In this document: positions 36,042-44,895 of the stretch, in pieces
How the letters are laid out: each line of letters starts with the position of its first letter
Position numbering within the stretch: position 1 is the stretch's first letter
Assembly (NCBI RefSeq): GCF_001593955.1
Contig: NZ_LTAZ01000017.1
Coordinates: 62,001 to 126,000, forward strand
Source: Halalkalicoccus paucihalophilus
GTDB taxonomy: Archaea; Halobacteriota; Halobacteria; Halobacteriales; Halalkalicoccaceae
Reading direction: 5' to 3'
Length of the DNA: 64,000 nt
Position numbers and translations under genes: made by a program
Notes under the pieces: generated by a model
The model's database searches: none
Seen by the model: the letters and a program-made list of their open reading frames with translations, nothing else
Told to the model about the DNA's origin: nothing

Positions 36042-36277
36042 CGTCTACCACAGCGATCTAGGGCCTCTTCAACGTTGGTATACTCCGGCGGATTCAACGA
36101 GACTGTCTCGACTCACGGTCCGGAGCAACGAACCGATTCGAACGACGCTCAGCGCCCACTGATCGCACGTGAGTCGTTGACCGGATGGCGTATCGTTCGG
36201 GTCCATTGGTATCGCCACGTCATCGGGATCGATCGCCAAGGACGCCTCACGGTCGGCGCCGTCGTGATGAGCCGCCG

Positions 36278-36955
36278 CTAGCGCCTCCGTTCCGTCCGTG
36301 GCCACGTCAGGGCCTGCCCGATCCGCTGTGCGGTCGGCAGCTCCCAGCCGTAGGTGACCGCGGCCAATCGGGTTCCGACCGTGGCCGCGGCACACAGCGC
36401 GGCGGCGACGCTTTCGGCGCCACCGATGGCCGTGACCGTCCAGAAGACCCCTCCGCCCAACACGGCACAGCTCGCGTAAAAATCAGTGAGGAGGACGAAC
36501 GGCGGCCGGTCCAGCAGGACGTCCGCACACGCGCCTCCACCGACCGCGTTGATCGTCGCGACGACGACGATCCCGAAGCCCGATAATCCCGTATCCGCTG
36601 CGACGATCGACCCGGCCGTGGCGAACGCGGCGAGGCCGACGGCGTCCGAGACAACCGTCACGGGGTGGTCGTCCGGCGACTCGAGGGCGGCGCTCACCCC
36701 GACCGCGAGAGACACGCCGAACAATCCGAGCGCGATTTCGCCGGGCGAACTCAACACCAGCGGGACCCGGTTTATGAGGACGTCGCGCGTCGCGCCGCCC
36801 ACGAAGGCCGTCGCGAGCCCGACGACGACGACGCCGAACAGGTCGAACCGCTCGCGTATCGCCTTTGCAGCACCCACTAGCGCGAACGCGATCAGTCCGA
36901 TCGCGTTCATCACCGCGAACGGATCGGTGAGGACGCTCCCAATGACTCCTTCCAC
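36278..36955 (-). CDS. TRIC-type cation channel (UPF0126 family)
   Basis: A 225-residue membrane protein with about seven spans arranged as two repeats. Each repeat carries the glycine-rich motif: VVGLATAFVGGATRDVLINRVP in the first, VVATINAVGGGACADVLLDRPP in the second. This is the trimeric intracellular cation channel family, probably a potassium or general cation channel of the cell membrane. The stretch 36042-36277 before it holds no gene I can support. Confidence 0.88.
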   Translation of the reverse strand: MEGVIGSVLTDPFAVMNAIGLIAFALVGAAKAIRERFDLFGVVVVGLATAFVGGATRDVLINRVPLVLSSPGEIALGLFGVSLAVGVSAALESPDDHPVTVVSDAVGLAAFATAGSIVAADTGLSGFGIVVVATINAVGGGACADVLLDRPPFVLLTDFYASCAVLGGGVFWTVTAIGGAESVAAALCAAATVGTRLAAVTYGWELPTAQRIGQALTWPRTERRR

Positions 36956-37057
36956 TACTGGTTCCGTCCTCGTGATCCGGGGTGTTGAACGCTCCGGTTC
37001 AGGTTAGAAAAACCCGCATCTATTTATAGATGCCTTGAAATAATGATAGCTGTCACC

Positions 37058-37804
37058 ATGTGGTATGAGGCCTTTTCGCTTGTTCCGGCGTACATGGACA
37101 TCGCGAACAGCCGGTGGTTGTGGCTCGCGACGGTCCCGGTCGTCTCCGTCGTTTTGTTGCAAGCGGCGATCTTCCTCCGCCGTGCCTGGCAGGACGGCAA
37201 GGAGATGGGACTATCCGACGAACAGCTCCGCTCCGGGTTCAAGACCGGGTTCATCTCGGCGATCGGTCCCGCGTTCGCGGTGCTGGCCGGAATGCTGGCC
37301 CTGATCGCGACGGTCGGCGGGCCGGTCGCGTGGATGCGGCTGTCCGTGATCGGATCAGTCGCCTTCGAGCTCCCTGCCGCCGAGATCGGCGTCAGTCAAT
37401 TCGGATACAGCCTGGGTGACGGGGACATCACGCGGGAGGCGTACACCACCGCGGTCTGGACCATGACGCTCGGCGGGACGGGATGGTTGCTGGTCTCGGC
37501 ATTGGGGACGCCACACATGGAGTCGGCTCGACGGAAGATCGCCAACGGGAAGGACGACCTCATCCCGGTCGTCAGTTCCGCGGCGATGCTCGGCGCGTTC
37601 GCCTACTTTCTGTCGGGAGAGATCCCGGCCGGAACCCCAGAAACCGGTTCGGTCGCCGCCGGTGGTTTAGTGATGCTGGTCGTTTTACACATAGCTGATA
37701 AAAGAGACGCTCAATGGGTCAGAGAATGGGCGCTTGGTACGGCGATGGTCGTCGGACTCCTCGTCGGCGTGGCTATTCAGGTGACTGTTGGGAGCTGGTG
37801 GTAA
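37058..37804 (+). CDS. DUF5058 family membrane protein
   Basis: A 248-residue integral membrane protein of the DUF5058 type with about six spans. It has AYMDIANSRWLWLATVP near the start, FKTGFISAIGPAFAVLAGMLALI, and WMRLSVIGSVAFELPAAEIG. ATG 37058 (MWYEAFSLVPAYMD) is the likely start, with 37043 as an alternative. It is followed after 1 base by another membrane gene and then an M20 amidohydrolase, an arrangement suggesting a transporter for the peptidase's substrate or product. That role is inference. Confidence 0.75.
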   Translation: MWYEAFSLVPAYMDIANSRWLWLATVPVVSVVLLQAAIFLRRAWQDGKEMGLSDEQLRSGFKTGFISAIGPAFAVLAGMLALIATVGGPVAWMRLSVIGSVAFELPAAEIGVSQFGYSLGDGDITREAYTTAVWTMTLGGTGWLLVSALGTPHMESARRKIANGKDDLIPVVSSAAMLGAFAYFLSGEIPAGTPETGSVAAGGLVMLVVLHIADKRDAQWVREWALGTAMVVGLLVGVAIQVTVGSWW

Positions 37805-37805
37805 A

Positions 37806-38567
37806 ATGGGCGACTCGACTAGCGAATCCGACGGTGACGGAACGGTTGCGACGGACGGTGGATCCGTCTACGAGGAGCGTTTCATTCCGTATATCAACAC
37901 GTGGGGACGGCGGACGAACCTCCTGGCGGTGGCTCTTTCGCTTGGTCCCGCGGTCGTTCTGTTGTCGGTCTTCGGCATTCTCCCACCGACGCAGGCAATC
38001 ATTGGTGCATTCGTCTCCGTCGCGGGGGCGTTCGGAATCTTCTGGATCGTAGAGCCGATCTCCTATTATCCGGTTCTCGGGGTCCCGGGAACGTACATGG
38101 CGTTTCTCTCCGGGAACATCTCGAACCTCCGACTGCCGTGTGCCGCAGCGGCCCAAGAGAGTGCCGATGTCGAGACCGGAACTCCTGAGGCGAGTATCAT
38201 CTCCACGATCGCGATCGGAGCCTCGATCATCGTCAATACGACGCTGCTCGGAATCGGCGCCGTCGCGCTCGTCTCGGCGTTCCAGGCGCTGCCGGAGCTG
38301 TGGCGAAGCGCACTGGAGTCTTATCTCGTCCCCGCGGTCTTCGGCGCGATCTTTGCCCAGTTCGGTCGGGACTATCCGAAGGTCGCGGCGATCGGGTTCT
38401 CGATTGGGCTCGCGATGACCCTGTCGTTGGAACTGGGATTGCTCGCGTTCCTCCCCGGATTCCCGCTGTATGCGGTGATCGTCGTCTCCGTCTTCGGGAC
38501 GATCCTCGCCGCCCGCTGGATGTGGGAACAGGGATTGATCGAGTCGCCCACCAGGATGGACGACTGA
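37806..38567 (+). CDS. Membrane protein partner of DUF5058, function unknown
   Basis: A 253-residue protein with about six membrane spans after a 40-residue acidic N-terminus. Segments include FIPYINTWGRRTNLLAVALSLGP, GVPGTYMAFLSGNISNLRLPCAAAAQ and VPAVFGAIFAQFGRDYPKVA. The loop LRLPCAAAAQESA looks functionally important. The ATG at 37806 comes 1 base after the stop of the DUF5058 gene, implying a two-component membrane complex. No known transporter family is recognised with confidence. Confidence 0.75.
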   Translation: MGDSTSESDGDGTVATDGGSVYEERFIPYINTWGRRTNLLAVALSLGPAVVLLSVFGILPPTQAIIGAFVSVAGAFGIFWIVEPISYYPVLGVPGTYMAFLSGNISNLRLPCAAAAQESADVETGTPEASIISTIAIGASIIVNTTLLGIGAVALVSAFQALPELWRSALESYLVPAVFGAIFAQFGRDYPKVAAIGFSIGLAMTLSLELGLLAFLPGFPLYAVIVVSVFGTILAARWMWEQGLIESPTRMDD

Positions 38568-38649
38568 TGATCATGCCACATCTTATCATGTCATCCCATC
38601 CGTTGAAGTCGGCACCGAACGGACGAGACGTTACACGGATAGACTACCG

Positions 38650-39927
38650 ATGCACACTACCACACCCGACACGGACGACTTGATCGAACTGCGACGCGAC
38701 TTCCACCGCCACCCCGAACCGGGGTGGTGTGAGTTCCGGACGACCGTCCGAATCGTTGAGGAACTCGAGTGCCTCGGCGTCGACGAGATACACGTCGGTC
38801 CAGATGCGCTCGACAGCGACGAGCGCCTCGGCGTCCCCGACGGCGAGACGCTGGCGCGGTGGTTCGAACGGGCGGAGGCAGAGACTGATCGACCGGACCT
38901 CCTGGACCGGCTCGCCGGTGGAAATACGGGGGTTGTCGCGGTCCTCGATCGTGGTGCGGGCCCCACGATCGGCCTCCGGGTCGACATCGACGCGCTTCCG
39001 ATCACCGAATCGACCGACGCGGACCACTGGCCCGCCTCCGAGGGATTCCGATCGACCACCGAGGGGTACATGCATGCCTGCGGTCACGACGCCCACGCCA
39101 CCTTCGGGATCGGCGTCCTCGAAACGGTTCTCGAAAGCGACTTCGAAGGGACCCTCAAGGTTTTCTTTCAACCCTCCGAGGAGCTCCTTGGTGGCGGGAA
39201 GGCGATGGCCGCCGGTTCCCACCTTGAGGACGTTGACCACCTGCTCGGCGCGCACGTCGGTCTCGATCGATCCACGGGGACCATCGTGGCCGGCCTTGAC
39301 GAGGCGCTCGCGCTCTCTCGGTTCGACATCACCTTCGAGGGAGAGTCAGCACACGCCGGCTTCGCGCCGAACGCAGGACGGAACGCAGTCCAAGCGCTGA
39401 TAACCGCCGCCAGCAACATGTACGGAATTCCTCGCCACGCGGAGGGGACAACGCGAGTGAACGTCGGCGAGCTCCGGTCGGAGAACGCTGCCAACGTGAT
39501 CGCCGATCGTGCGACCGCGAAGGCGGAGGTCCGCGGCGGCACGACCGAACTGATGGAGTATATGCGTGAGTCGGTCTACCGGTGTCTCGACTCCGCGGCG
39601 ACGATGCACAACTGCTCGGTCGACGTCTCGGTCATCGGGGAGGCGATCCGGTGGGATTGTGACCAACAGCTAGTCGATCTCGTTGCCGACGTTACCAAGG
39701 GTATTGATGGCGTTAACGACGTCATCCCACGGGATACCCTGGGTGCCAGCGAGGACGCGACCTACCTGATGCGGAACGTCAGCCGAAACGGCGGCACTGC
39801 GACCTACCTTGGGATCGGCGCGAGCAATCCAAGCGGTCACCATACGCCGCGGTTCGACGTCGACGAGGCTGTCCTCCCGATTGGCGTGTCTGTCCTCTCG
39901 ACGTCGATCCTCGAACTGCTCGCGTGA
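38650..39927 (+). CDS. M20 family amidohydrolase (AbgB / IAA-amino-acid hydrolase type)
   Basis: A 425-residue zinc amidohydrolase. RRDFHRHPEPGWCEFRT is the N-terminal signature, LRVDIDALPI the first metal region, MHACGHDAHATF the core metal motif and FFQPSEELLGGGKAM holds the catalytic Glu region. GESAHAGFAPNAGRNAV begins the dimerisation lid. It is larger than the usual 380-400 residues because of an insert near residues 50-95. It would cleave an N-acyl or aroyl amino acid, possibly taken up by the membrane pair encoded just upstream. Confidence 0.87.
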   Translation: MHTTTPDTDDLIELRRDFHRHPEPGWCEFRTTVRIVEELECLGVDEIHVGPDALDSDERLGVPDGETLARWFERAEAETDRPDLLDRLAGGNTGVVAVLDRGAGPTIGLRVDIDALPITESTDADHWPASEGFRSTTEGYMHACGHDAHATFGIGVLETVLESDFEGTLKVFFQPSEELLGGGKAMAAGSHLEDVDHLLGAHVGLDRSTGTIVAGLDEALALSRFDITFEGESAHAGFAPNAGRNAVQALITAASNMYGIPRHAEGTTRVNVGELRSENAANVIADRATAKAEVRGGTTELMEYMRESVYRCLDSAATMHNCSVDVSVIGEAIRWDCDQQLVDLVADVTKGIDGVNDVIPRDTLGASEDATYLMRNVSRNGGTATYLGIGASNPSGHHTPRFDVDEAVLPIGVSVLSTSILELLA

Positions 39928-39929
39928 GA

Positions 39930-40375
39930 CACTTCTCACTGCCCTTGAAGTCGGCTATTCCGATCTTCCACGCCGAGTGACTGTCGAGCGCGTCGAGGAA
40001 GGACAACAGTTCACCGGCTTGGACGACGAACTCACCGAGGGTGTCTGGATGGAGACGTTCTTCGGGTTCCAGAACGTGTTCGAGGAGCACGACCTCCTCG
40101 TCGTGCTGACCGTCTTGACGGTGCCGTTCTCGAACGACGTTCTCGGCTCAACCGAGGTCGACAGCGTCGGTACCTACCCGGTCTACGACGGACCCATCAC
40201 AGCGGCATGCAACCTCATGGCCTGCCCGCTGCCTCGGTCCCGGCGGGTTGACGGCCAACGGACTGCCGGTCAGGTTGCAGATCGTCGGTCTGCCGTTCGA
40301 TACGGAGTCGGTGATCCAGCGAGTGCGGCCTACGAACGGGCCAATCCGTGGTACGACGACTACCCCGGTCTGTGA
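39930..40375 (+). pseudogene. Decayed amidase, C-terminal remnant
   Basis: Pieces of an amidase-signature-family C-terminus are scattered over three frames: RVTVERVEEGQQFTGLDDEL and NVFEEHDLLVVLTVL first, then PAASVPAG, then GLTANGLPVRLQIVGLPFD, and finally ERANPWYDDYPGL back in the first frame. At least three frameshifts lie between about 40220 and 40330, and the N-terminal half with the Ser-Ser-Lys centre is absent. The gene is dead and directly follows the M20 amidohydrolase. Confidence 0.75.
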
Positions 40376-40454
40376 GCGAGTTCGGAGTCGGATCATAATG
40401 CGCTACGCTGGCTGAATCGGAAACGGCTTTGATGGGCGTCGAGGTAGCGTTCGT

Positions 40455-40913
40455 ATGCGCCGATCAGACGACCTCATCCGATTCGAGGCCATCGAACCCG
40501 GAACCACCGTTCGTTGCGGCAAAACGACCGTTTCTGAGGACGACATCGTGGAGTTCGCGGAACGGTACGACCCGCTCGCGATACACACAGATCCGGCGGC
40601 CGCGGCCGAGAGCCGCTTCGGCGGCCTCATCGCGAGCGGCTATCACACGCTCTGTCTCTCGGTCAGGCTCCTCGTTGAGGACGTTAGAAGCGAGCGTGCG
40701 GTCGTCGGCGGGCTCGGAATCGACGACGTACGCTGGCACCGGCCAATTGAGCCCGGCGACACGATCTCCGTACGAAACGAGGTCCTCAACACCCGTCTCT
40801 CCGAGAGTGACCCGAGTGTCGGGATCGTCCACGAGGCAATCACCGTGACGAACCAGCGCGAGGAGATTGTGCTTTCCTACGAGAACCATGAACTCGTCGC
40901 CCGACGGGAATGA
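40455..40913 (+). CDS. MaoC-like dehydratase
   Basis: A 152-residue single-hotdog R-specific hydratase. VSEDDIVEFAERYDPLAIHTDP contains the Asp and His of the MaoC active site (D-x4-H) and FGGLIASGYHTLCLSVRL is the conserved helix start. VRWHRPIEPGDTISVRNEVLNTR is the second signature. In bacterial PaaZ a MaoC domain hydrolyses the oxepin ring, so this or its neighbour at 41433 could supply that activity together with the aldehyde dehydrogenase at 15378. Confidence 0.87.
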   Translation: MRRSDDLIRFEAIEPGTTVRCGKTTVSEDDIVEFAERYDPLAIHTDPAAAAESRFGGLIASGYHTLCLSVRLLVEDVRSERAVVGGLGIDDVRWHRPIEPGDTISVRNEVLNTRLSESDPSVGIVHEAITVTNQREEIVLSYENHELVARRE

Positions 40914-41037
40914 ACGGTCGTTTTGCTTATTTGTATGTAGCCAGTCGGATTACCTGTCTTTCACTACTTTTACTGGCGACCGGACACCAAAGTCAGTTCC
41001 CGATCTGCTTTACGTCGCAAATATTCATTGATTTTTT

Positions 41038-41160
41038 GTTCGGAGAATAACATCATACGTGATGCTCACGAACGGTGCTTTGCTAGTCGGAGACCGCTTC
41101 TGGCTACCAACACAGATCTAATCGATATTATGATTCTCGGTATATTCCCAAATCTATGCC
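41038..41160 (-). pseudogene. Remnant of a universal stress protein gene
   Basis: The minus strand is a degenerate copy of the 3' part of the Usp gene at 42333-42734. Shared blocks include CGTGATGCTC...GAACGGTGCTTTGC against CGTGACGCTGCCGAACAAGGCTTTGC, and AATCGATATTATGATTCTC against GGTCGATATCGTTGTTCTC. It sits downstream of a MaoC gene in the same order as the intact MaoC-Usp pair. The rest of 40914-41432 shows no gene. Confidence 0.65.
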
Positions 41161-41432
41161 GTTGAATCGCCACTCTCTCCAAGCCGCCCTCAATATCGAG
41201 CGCTCCGAGTCAACTTGTGGTTCGAAACGGTTCCGGTTCGCTGGATCAACGCGCTGAGAGACTGATCACGAACATGTAGGATTGGTGGATGACCACGTTT
41301 GGTCAAGACAACGATCCTACCTCTCATGGCATCTATTTATGCCGTTAGTAATAGCGTAGTGAATCCTTATTTCTTTCTAAGGCTAATAGAAAACAACTTG
41401 TTTTATGCCAATGGAGGCCAAATGGCTGCTTG

Positions 41433-41885
41433 ATGTCTAATATTTATTTCGAAGATACTGAAGCTGGGACAGTCAGAGACCTTGGAAGCTACACGATTCC
41501 GAAAGGCGAGATGATCGCGTTCTCCGAGCGGTACGATCCTCAACCAATACATATTGATAAAGAGGCAGCAACAGAGTCTGTCTTTGGTGGAGTGATCGCT
41601 AGTGGTTGGTATACTGCGAGCGTCTGTATGCGCCTGTTTGTTGATGAGTTCCTTGCTGAGACAGCGAGTATCGGTTCGCCTGGGTTAGACGAACTTTCGT
41701 GGTTGACACCCGTGTACGCTGATGACACTCTGACCGTAGAGAACGAAATCCTTGAAACCCGACTATCGAAAAGTCGTGATGACCGGGGTTACGTCCGAAA
41801 TCAGACCCGCGCGTACAACCAAAACGGCGATAAGGTACTCACTTGGGTCGGGACGAATATCATACTTTGCTGTAATACGGACTGA
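41433..41885 (+). CDS. MaoC-like dehydratase, second copy
   Basis: A 150-residue MaoC-type protein paralogous to 40455. MIAFSERYDPQPIHIDKEAA keeps the D-x4-H pair, FGGVIASGWYTASVCMRLF the central helix and LSWLTPVYADDTLTVENEILETRLSKS the second signature. Its codon use is more AT-rich than that of the first copy. The C-terminus NIILCCNTD is unusual and slightly divergent. Confidence 0.85.
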   Translation: MSNIYFEDTEAGTVRDLGSYTIPKGEMIAFSERYDPQPIHIDKEAATESVFGGVIASGWYTASVCMRLFVDEFLAETASIGSPGLDELSWLTPVYADDTLTVENEILETRLSKSRDDRGYVRNQTRAYNQNGDKVLTWVGTNIILCCNTD

Positions 41886-42006
41886 TTATCGTTCTATAAT
41901 TCGACTTATAAGAGAAATTGTTGCTATATTTCATTTAAATAGTAATTCTCTACCGACAGTAATCTGAGGGTCCTGACCAACCACAGTAATAATTAAGAAT
42001 GATGAA

Positions 42007-42297
42007 ATGGTACTTGTAGAGAAGAGACGCATGAACTCATATAGCGAGGAACAGTTTGTGATGATAATCCTGGAAAATTTTGAATGCAATCGCAAAGAAG
42101 CAGAGTCAGTCGTTGAGAGGGCACTCGAAATGGAAGATGACGGAATTTGGCAAGAATTTTTTAATGAAGACCTATCACCTCAGTTACTAACTCGGATACT
42201 TAATGATCTTCCTTCTTATGGAACGCTTAGTTACCGCTGGAACTGGTGTGCTGGTTTACAAGGGTGTTTTGAATATTTAGAGGGATATAGAATATAA
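42007..42297 (+). CDS. Small protein of unknown function
   Basis: A 96-residue, AT-rich frame with plausible protein character: YSEEQFVMIILENFECNRKEAESVVERALE looks helical and the C-terminus is aromatic and Trp/Cys-rich (YRWNWCAGLQGCFEYLEGY). I do not recognise it. The lower GC than its neighbours suggests recent acquisition. ATG 42031 is an alternative start. Confidence 0.5.
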   Translation: MVLVEKRRMNSYSEEQFVMIILENFECNRKEAESVVERALEMEDDGIWQEFFNEDLSPQLLTRILNDLPSYGTLSYRWNWCAGLQGCFEYLEGYRI

Positions 42298-42332
42298 TTA
42301 TTTATTATATACTTCTCAAATCTCGTAGTGGG

Positions 42333-42734
42333 TTAGGTATCCGAGTTCCCACCACAGACGAGTACAGGACAGTCAGTTCCTAAGATGACGTCCTGCGTGA
42401 CGCTGCCGAACAAGGCTTTGCCCGTGGGAGAGCGTTTCCGACCACCGAGACAAATGAGGTCGATATCGTTGTTCTCAATATAGCGGAGTATCATCTCGGA
42501 TGGGTCCCCGCTTGTCTCATCCATTGTTACACGACCGTCAATTCCAGTTAGCTCGTCTTCTGCTGTTCGTGCCGCTTTAACCTGACTGATCGACGCTCCA
42601 GATGTGTTGTCGGTGAACACATGAAGGAGGGTAATTTCCGTATCTGTCCTCTGAGCCGTCAACTGTTCAATTGTCTCAGCCTGCATTCTAGCGCGGTTAA
42701 TATTATCGTCTATTGCTAGTAGAACTCGGAACAT
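42333..42734 (-). CDS. Universal stress protein (UspA family)
   Basis: A 133-residue Usp-fold protein. It starts FRVLLAIDDNINRARMQAE, and the ATP-binding motif is LGGRKRSPTGKALFGSVTQDV, matching G-x2-G-x9-G-S/T, so it is probably an ATP-binding type. DTEITLLHVF and TDCPVLVCGG are the usual strands. A decayed copy lies at 41038-41160. Confidence 0.9.
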   Translation of the reverse strand: MFRVLLAIDDNINRARMQAETIEQLTAQRTDTEITLLHVFTDNTSGASISQVKAARTAEDELTGIDGRVTMDETSGDPSEMILRYIENNDIDLICLGGRKRSPTGKALFGSVTQDVILGTDCPVLVCGGNSDT

Positions 42735-42774
42735 ATCTCTCTAATAAGGATTCAACAGTAGCGAATATAAGACA

Positions 42775-43110
42775 TTATTTAAAATAGTTGTCAAGGTGAC
42801 CATCTACTGATATCGCTATGACATCGTATCGTACGCCGAACCCTTCCTCGCGCATGAGTTTAGCAATCTCTTCCGAATGCTGAAACGTGAACTTCAACGC
42901 AAACTCCTGTGCATCTGTTTTCAGCGGTGCATCCGTGTTGAGGTCTCCCAGTCGATCGCCGCAACAGATAACGCTAGAAAGTGCTCATTAGCAACCCGCT
43001 CAGCGTGAGCTGTTGCACGATCGCACAGCGCCACTTTCGTCGCTGGACGACCGATTTCTACTCACTTCGCTCTTGTTACTCTGAGTGGGCGCTGAATGGC
43101 TCTCAGCCGA
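42775..43110 (-). pseudogene. Degenerate coding remnants
   Basis: The minus strand carries protein-like pieces in two frames. ATAHAERVANEHF and AIDWETSTRM resemble the N-terminus of haloarchaeal SprT-like metallopeptidases and end in a stop. LKTDAQEFALKFTFQHSEEIAK and GFGVRYDVIAISVDG end at a TAA at 42775-42777 and resemble nothing I can name. No intact frame joins them. Confidence 0.35.
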
Positions 43111-43176
43111 CGAGGGTATCCAGCTATCATCTATCAGTCGCGCTTGTTTCATCGTCAAATACTGGAATCGTCTTTG

Positions 43177-43677
43177 TTAGCGAGCGATCCAACCACTATG
43201 ATCCGCTTCAGTTCTCGGTATTAACCTTCGCATGTGGATTCGGCATCCGGAACCATCGCGATAGCACGGCCAGCAGGGAAGATCCTCAAACGTCGGGATG
43301 CAATCACAATCGCTCGGACGATCTTCCACTTGCTGACCCAGTCCTAACCGTTCAACAGTCGTCCCACCGTCGGTCGCAACCTCTTGCTCCTCAGTACTCT
43401 TGTAGTCGGTTGCGGCCGCAAGCACAGGCTCGCGAATCGCAACCGCAACACGGTGCTTGCAGGCTCCCTCATGATACGTATCAGACGGGCATTCACAGGC
43501 GACCGGAATCCCGTCCTCGACGTTCACGCGATAGCTGTGCTCGTCGGCGTTCTCGTGGCTCTCATTGCGAACGGTCACGAGGCCGGGCGCTTCAAGCTCG
43601 AAATCGAAGGCTTCGTACTGGGCGCGTTTGCTGGTCGATGCGTCGAACTCAAGTGTGCTGAGTGTTTCCTTGCACAT
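43177..43677 (-). CDS. SWIM zinc-finger protein
   Basis: A 166-residue protein with CECPSDTYHEGACKHRVAV, the SWIM signature CxC...CxH, preceded by a beta-strand region (VRNESHENADEHSYRVNVEDG). A second Cys cluster, DCDCIPTFEDLPCWPCYRDG, lies near the C-terminus. SWIM domains bind nucleic acid or protein. ATG 43677 (MCKETLSTLEFD) is chosen because the upstream extension to 43821 lacks conserved features. It diverges from the toxin-antitoxin pair. Confidence 0.82.
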   Translation of the reverse strand: MCKETLSTLEFDASTSKRAQYEAFDFELEAPGLVTVRNESHENADEHSYRVNVEDGIPVACECPSDTYHEGACKHRVAVAIREPVLAAATDYKSTEEQEVATDGGTTVERLGLGQQVEDRPSDCDCIPTFEDLPCWPCYRDGSGCRIHMRRLIPRTEADHSGWIAR

Positions 43678-43853
43678 GGCTGTTGAATACCAGACAGCCC
43701 TGCTCGCCTGCACCAACAGGCGGGCATCCTTTAACTCCGAAATGCCCCAAGGAGCGGGTCTGTCTCTACCAATTCCTACGTGATACATGGTGTTAAACCC
43801 TTCCATTAGCTTTGTGAGCAATGGTTAAGTCCTTCCCAGTCGTAGCGGAACGT

Positions 43854-44258
43854 ATGTCTAACTCAAACCGAGATTCCGGGGGCAAGTACACTGCCTCGGT
43901 CAGTGATGAGGATATCCTCACGGCCATCGATCACACATCGGGACCCGTGGCAACCGCAGCCGAGCTCGCCGACATCCTCCCGATTGGGCGGCGGGCCATC
44001 CGCGAGCGCCTTCTCGATCTCCGCGAGAGAGGCGACGTCGATCGGAAGACTGTCGGCGCACGCTCGGTAGTATGGTGGCGCACCACGGACAGCAATGACG
44101 AGGCGACACCGGACTTCCGAGCCGGATATGGAGCGTTCGCCGGTAGCGACTTCGCAGAGCAGGTCGAAGCGGTGAGCGACGAACTCGACCGTGACTTTCA
44201 GGAAAGCGAGCAGGAACTCTTTGATGAGACTGATACAGACGGCGATGCCGACGCATGA
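43854..44258 (+). CDS. Winged-helix antitoxin-like protein paired with a PIN toxin
   Basis: A 134-residue protein with an HTH segment, VSDEDILTAIDHTSGPVATAAELADILPIGRRAIRERLLDLRERGDVDRK, and an acidic C-terminal tail. It overlaps the PIN-domain gene by 4 bases, the normal antitoxin position, but it is not a small AbrB, RHH or Phd-type VapB. The acidic tail could wrap the toxin. The start at 43854 (MSNSNRDSGG) is preferred over 43821. Confidence 0.75.
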   Translation: MSNSNRDSGGKYTASVSDEDILTAIDHTSGPVATAAELADILPIGRRAIRERLLDLRERGDVDRKTVGARSVVWWRTTDSNDEATPDFRAGYGAFAGSDFAEQVEAVSDELDRDFQESEQELFDETDTDGDADA

Positions 44259-44656
44259 AGCTGCTTGAGACCAGCTTTCTCGTCGATTATCTCAACGAAC
44301 AGCCCTACACGATCGAGTATCTCGAGGCGAACGCACAAGCCGAGTATGCGATTTCGACGATCACACTCTACGAGGTGTATGCTGGGGCTATCCGCTCGAC
44401 CGCCAGCGGTGAGACGATCGAGACGATCACGGATGCGATCGCATGGGCTGATGTAGTAGCGTTCGACGAATCAGCCGCTCGTGAAGCGGCCGACATCCGT
44501 GCAGCGTTACTCGATCGTGGGAGTTCGATTCCGGCACCGGATATCCTGAACACAGGCGTTGCTCGCTCGCTTGGCTGTGAGCTGATCGCGACTGACGAGC
44601 ACTTTGCTGAGATCCCGCAACTCAATACTCACAATCCTCGAGATTCGCATTCCTAA
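44255..44656 (+). CDS. PIN-domain toxin (VapC family)
   Basis: A 133-residue PIN-domain ribonuclease. LLETSFLVDYL carries Glu5 where most VapC proteins have Asp. The next acidic residues are the Glu in TLYEVYAG, the Asp in SIPAPDILNTGVA and the Asp in LIATDEHF. The fold is intact, so activity is plausible despite the Asp-to-Glu change. It is the toxin partner of the gene before it. Confidence 0.87.
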   Translation: MKLLETSFLVDYLNEQPYTIEYLEANAQAEYAISTITLYEVYAGAIRSTASGETIETITDAIAWADVVAFDESAAREAADIRAALLDRGSSIPAPDILNTGVARSLGCELIATDEHFAEIPQLNTHNPRDSHS

Positions 44657-44895
44657 TGGACCATCTCGTGACGGAGCATTCTTGAAACTCAGACGAACGT
44701 GAACCCGATTGACTGACCGAGACTACTGGCATAACAGTGATCTTCGTAGAGCAGAAGAACCGTCAGTCTTCAACCGAAAAGAGATGATCCTCCACAGTCA
44801 TGGTTTGGTATGCTTCAGACTGGAATCCGAACACGAACGGACGACTTGAGGACCGGGAGAACTGAGCGACTCACCCCACTACGGAGTGAGTCGTG

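Noticed and set aside
42981-43661. 226-codon plus-strand frame over the SWIM gene
   Set aside because: It is antisense to the SWIM zinc-finger motif and Arg/Ser/His-rich without domains.
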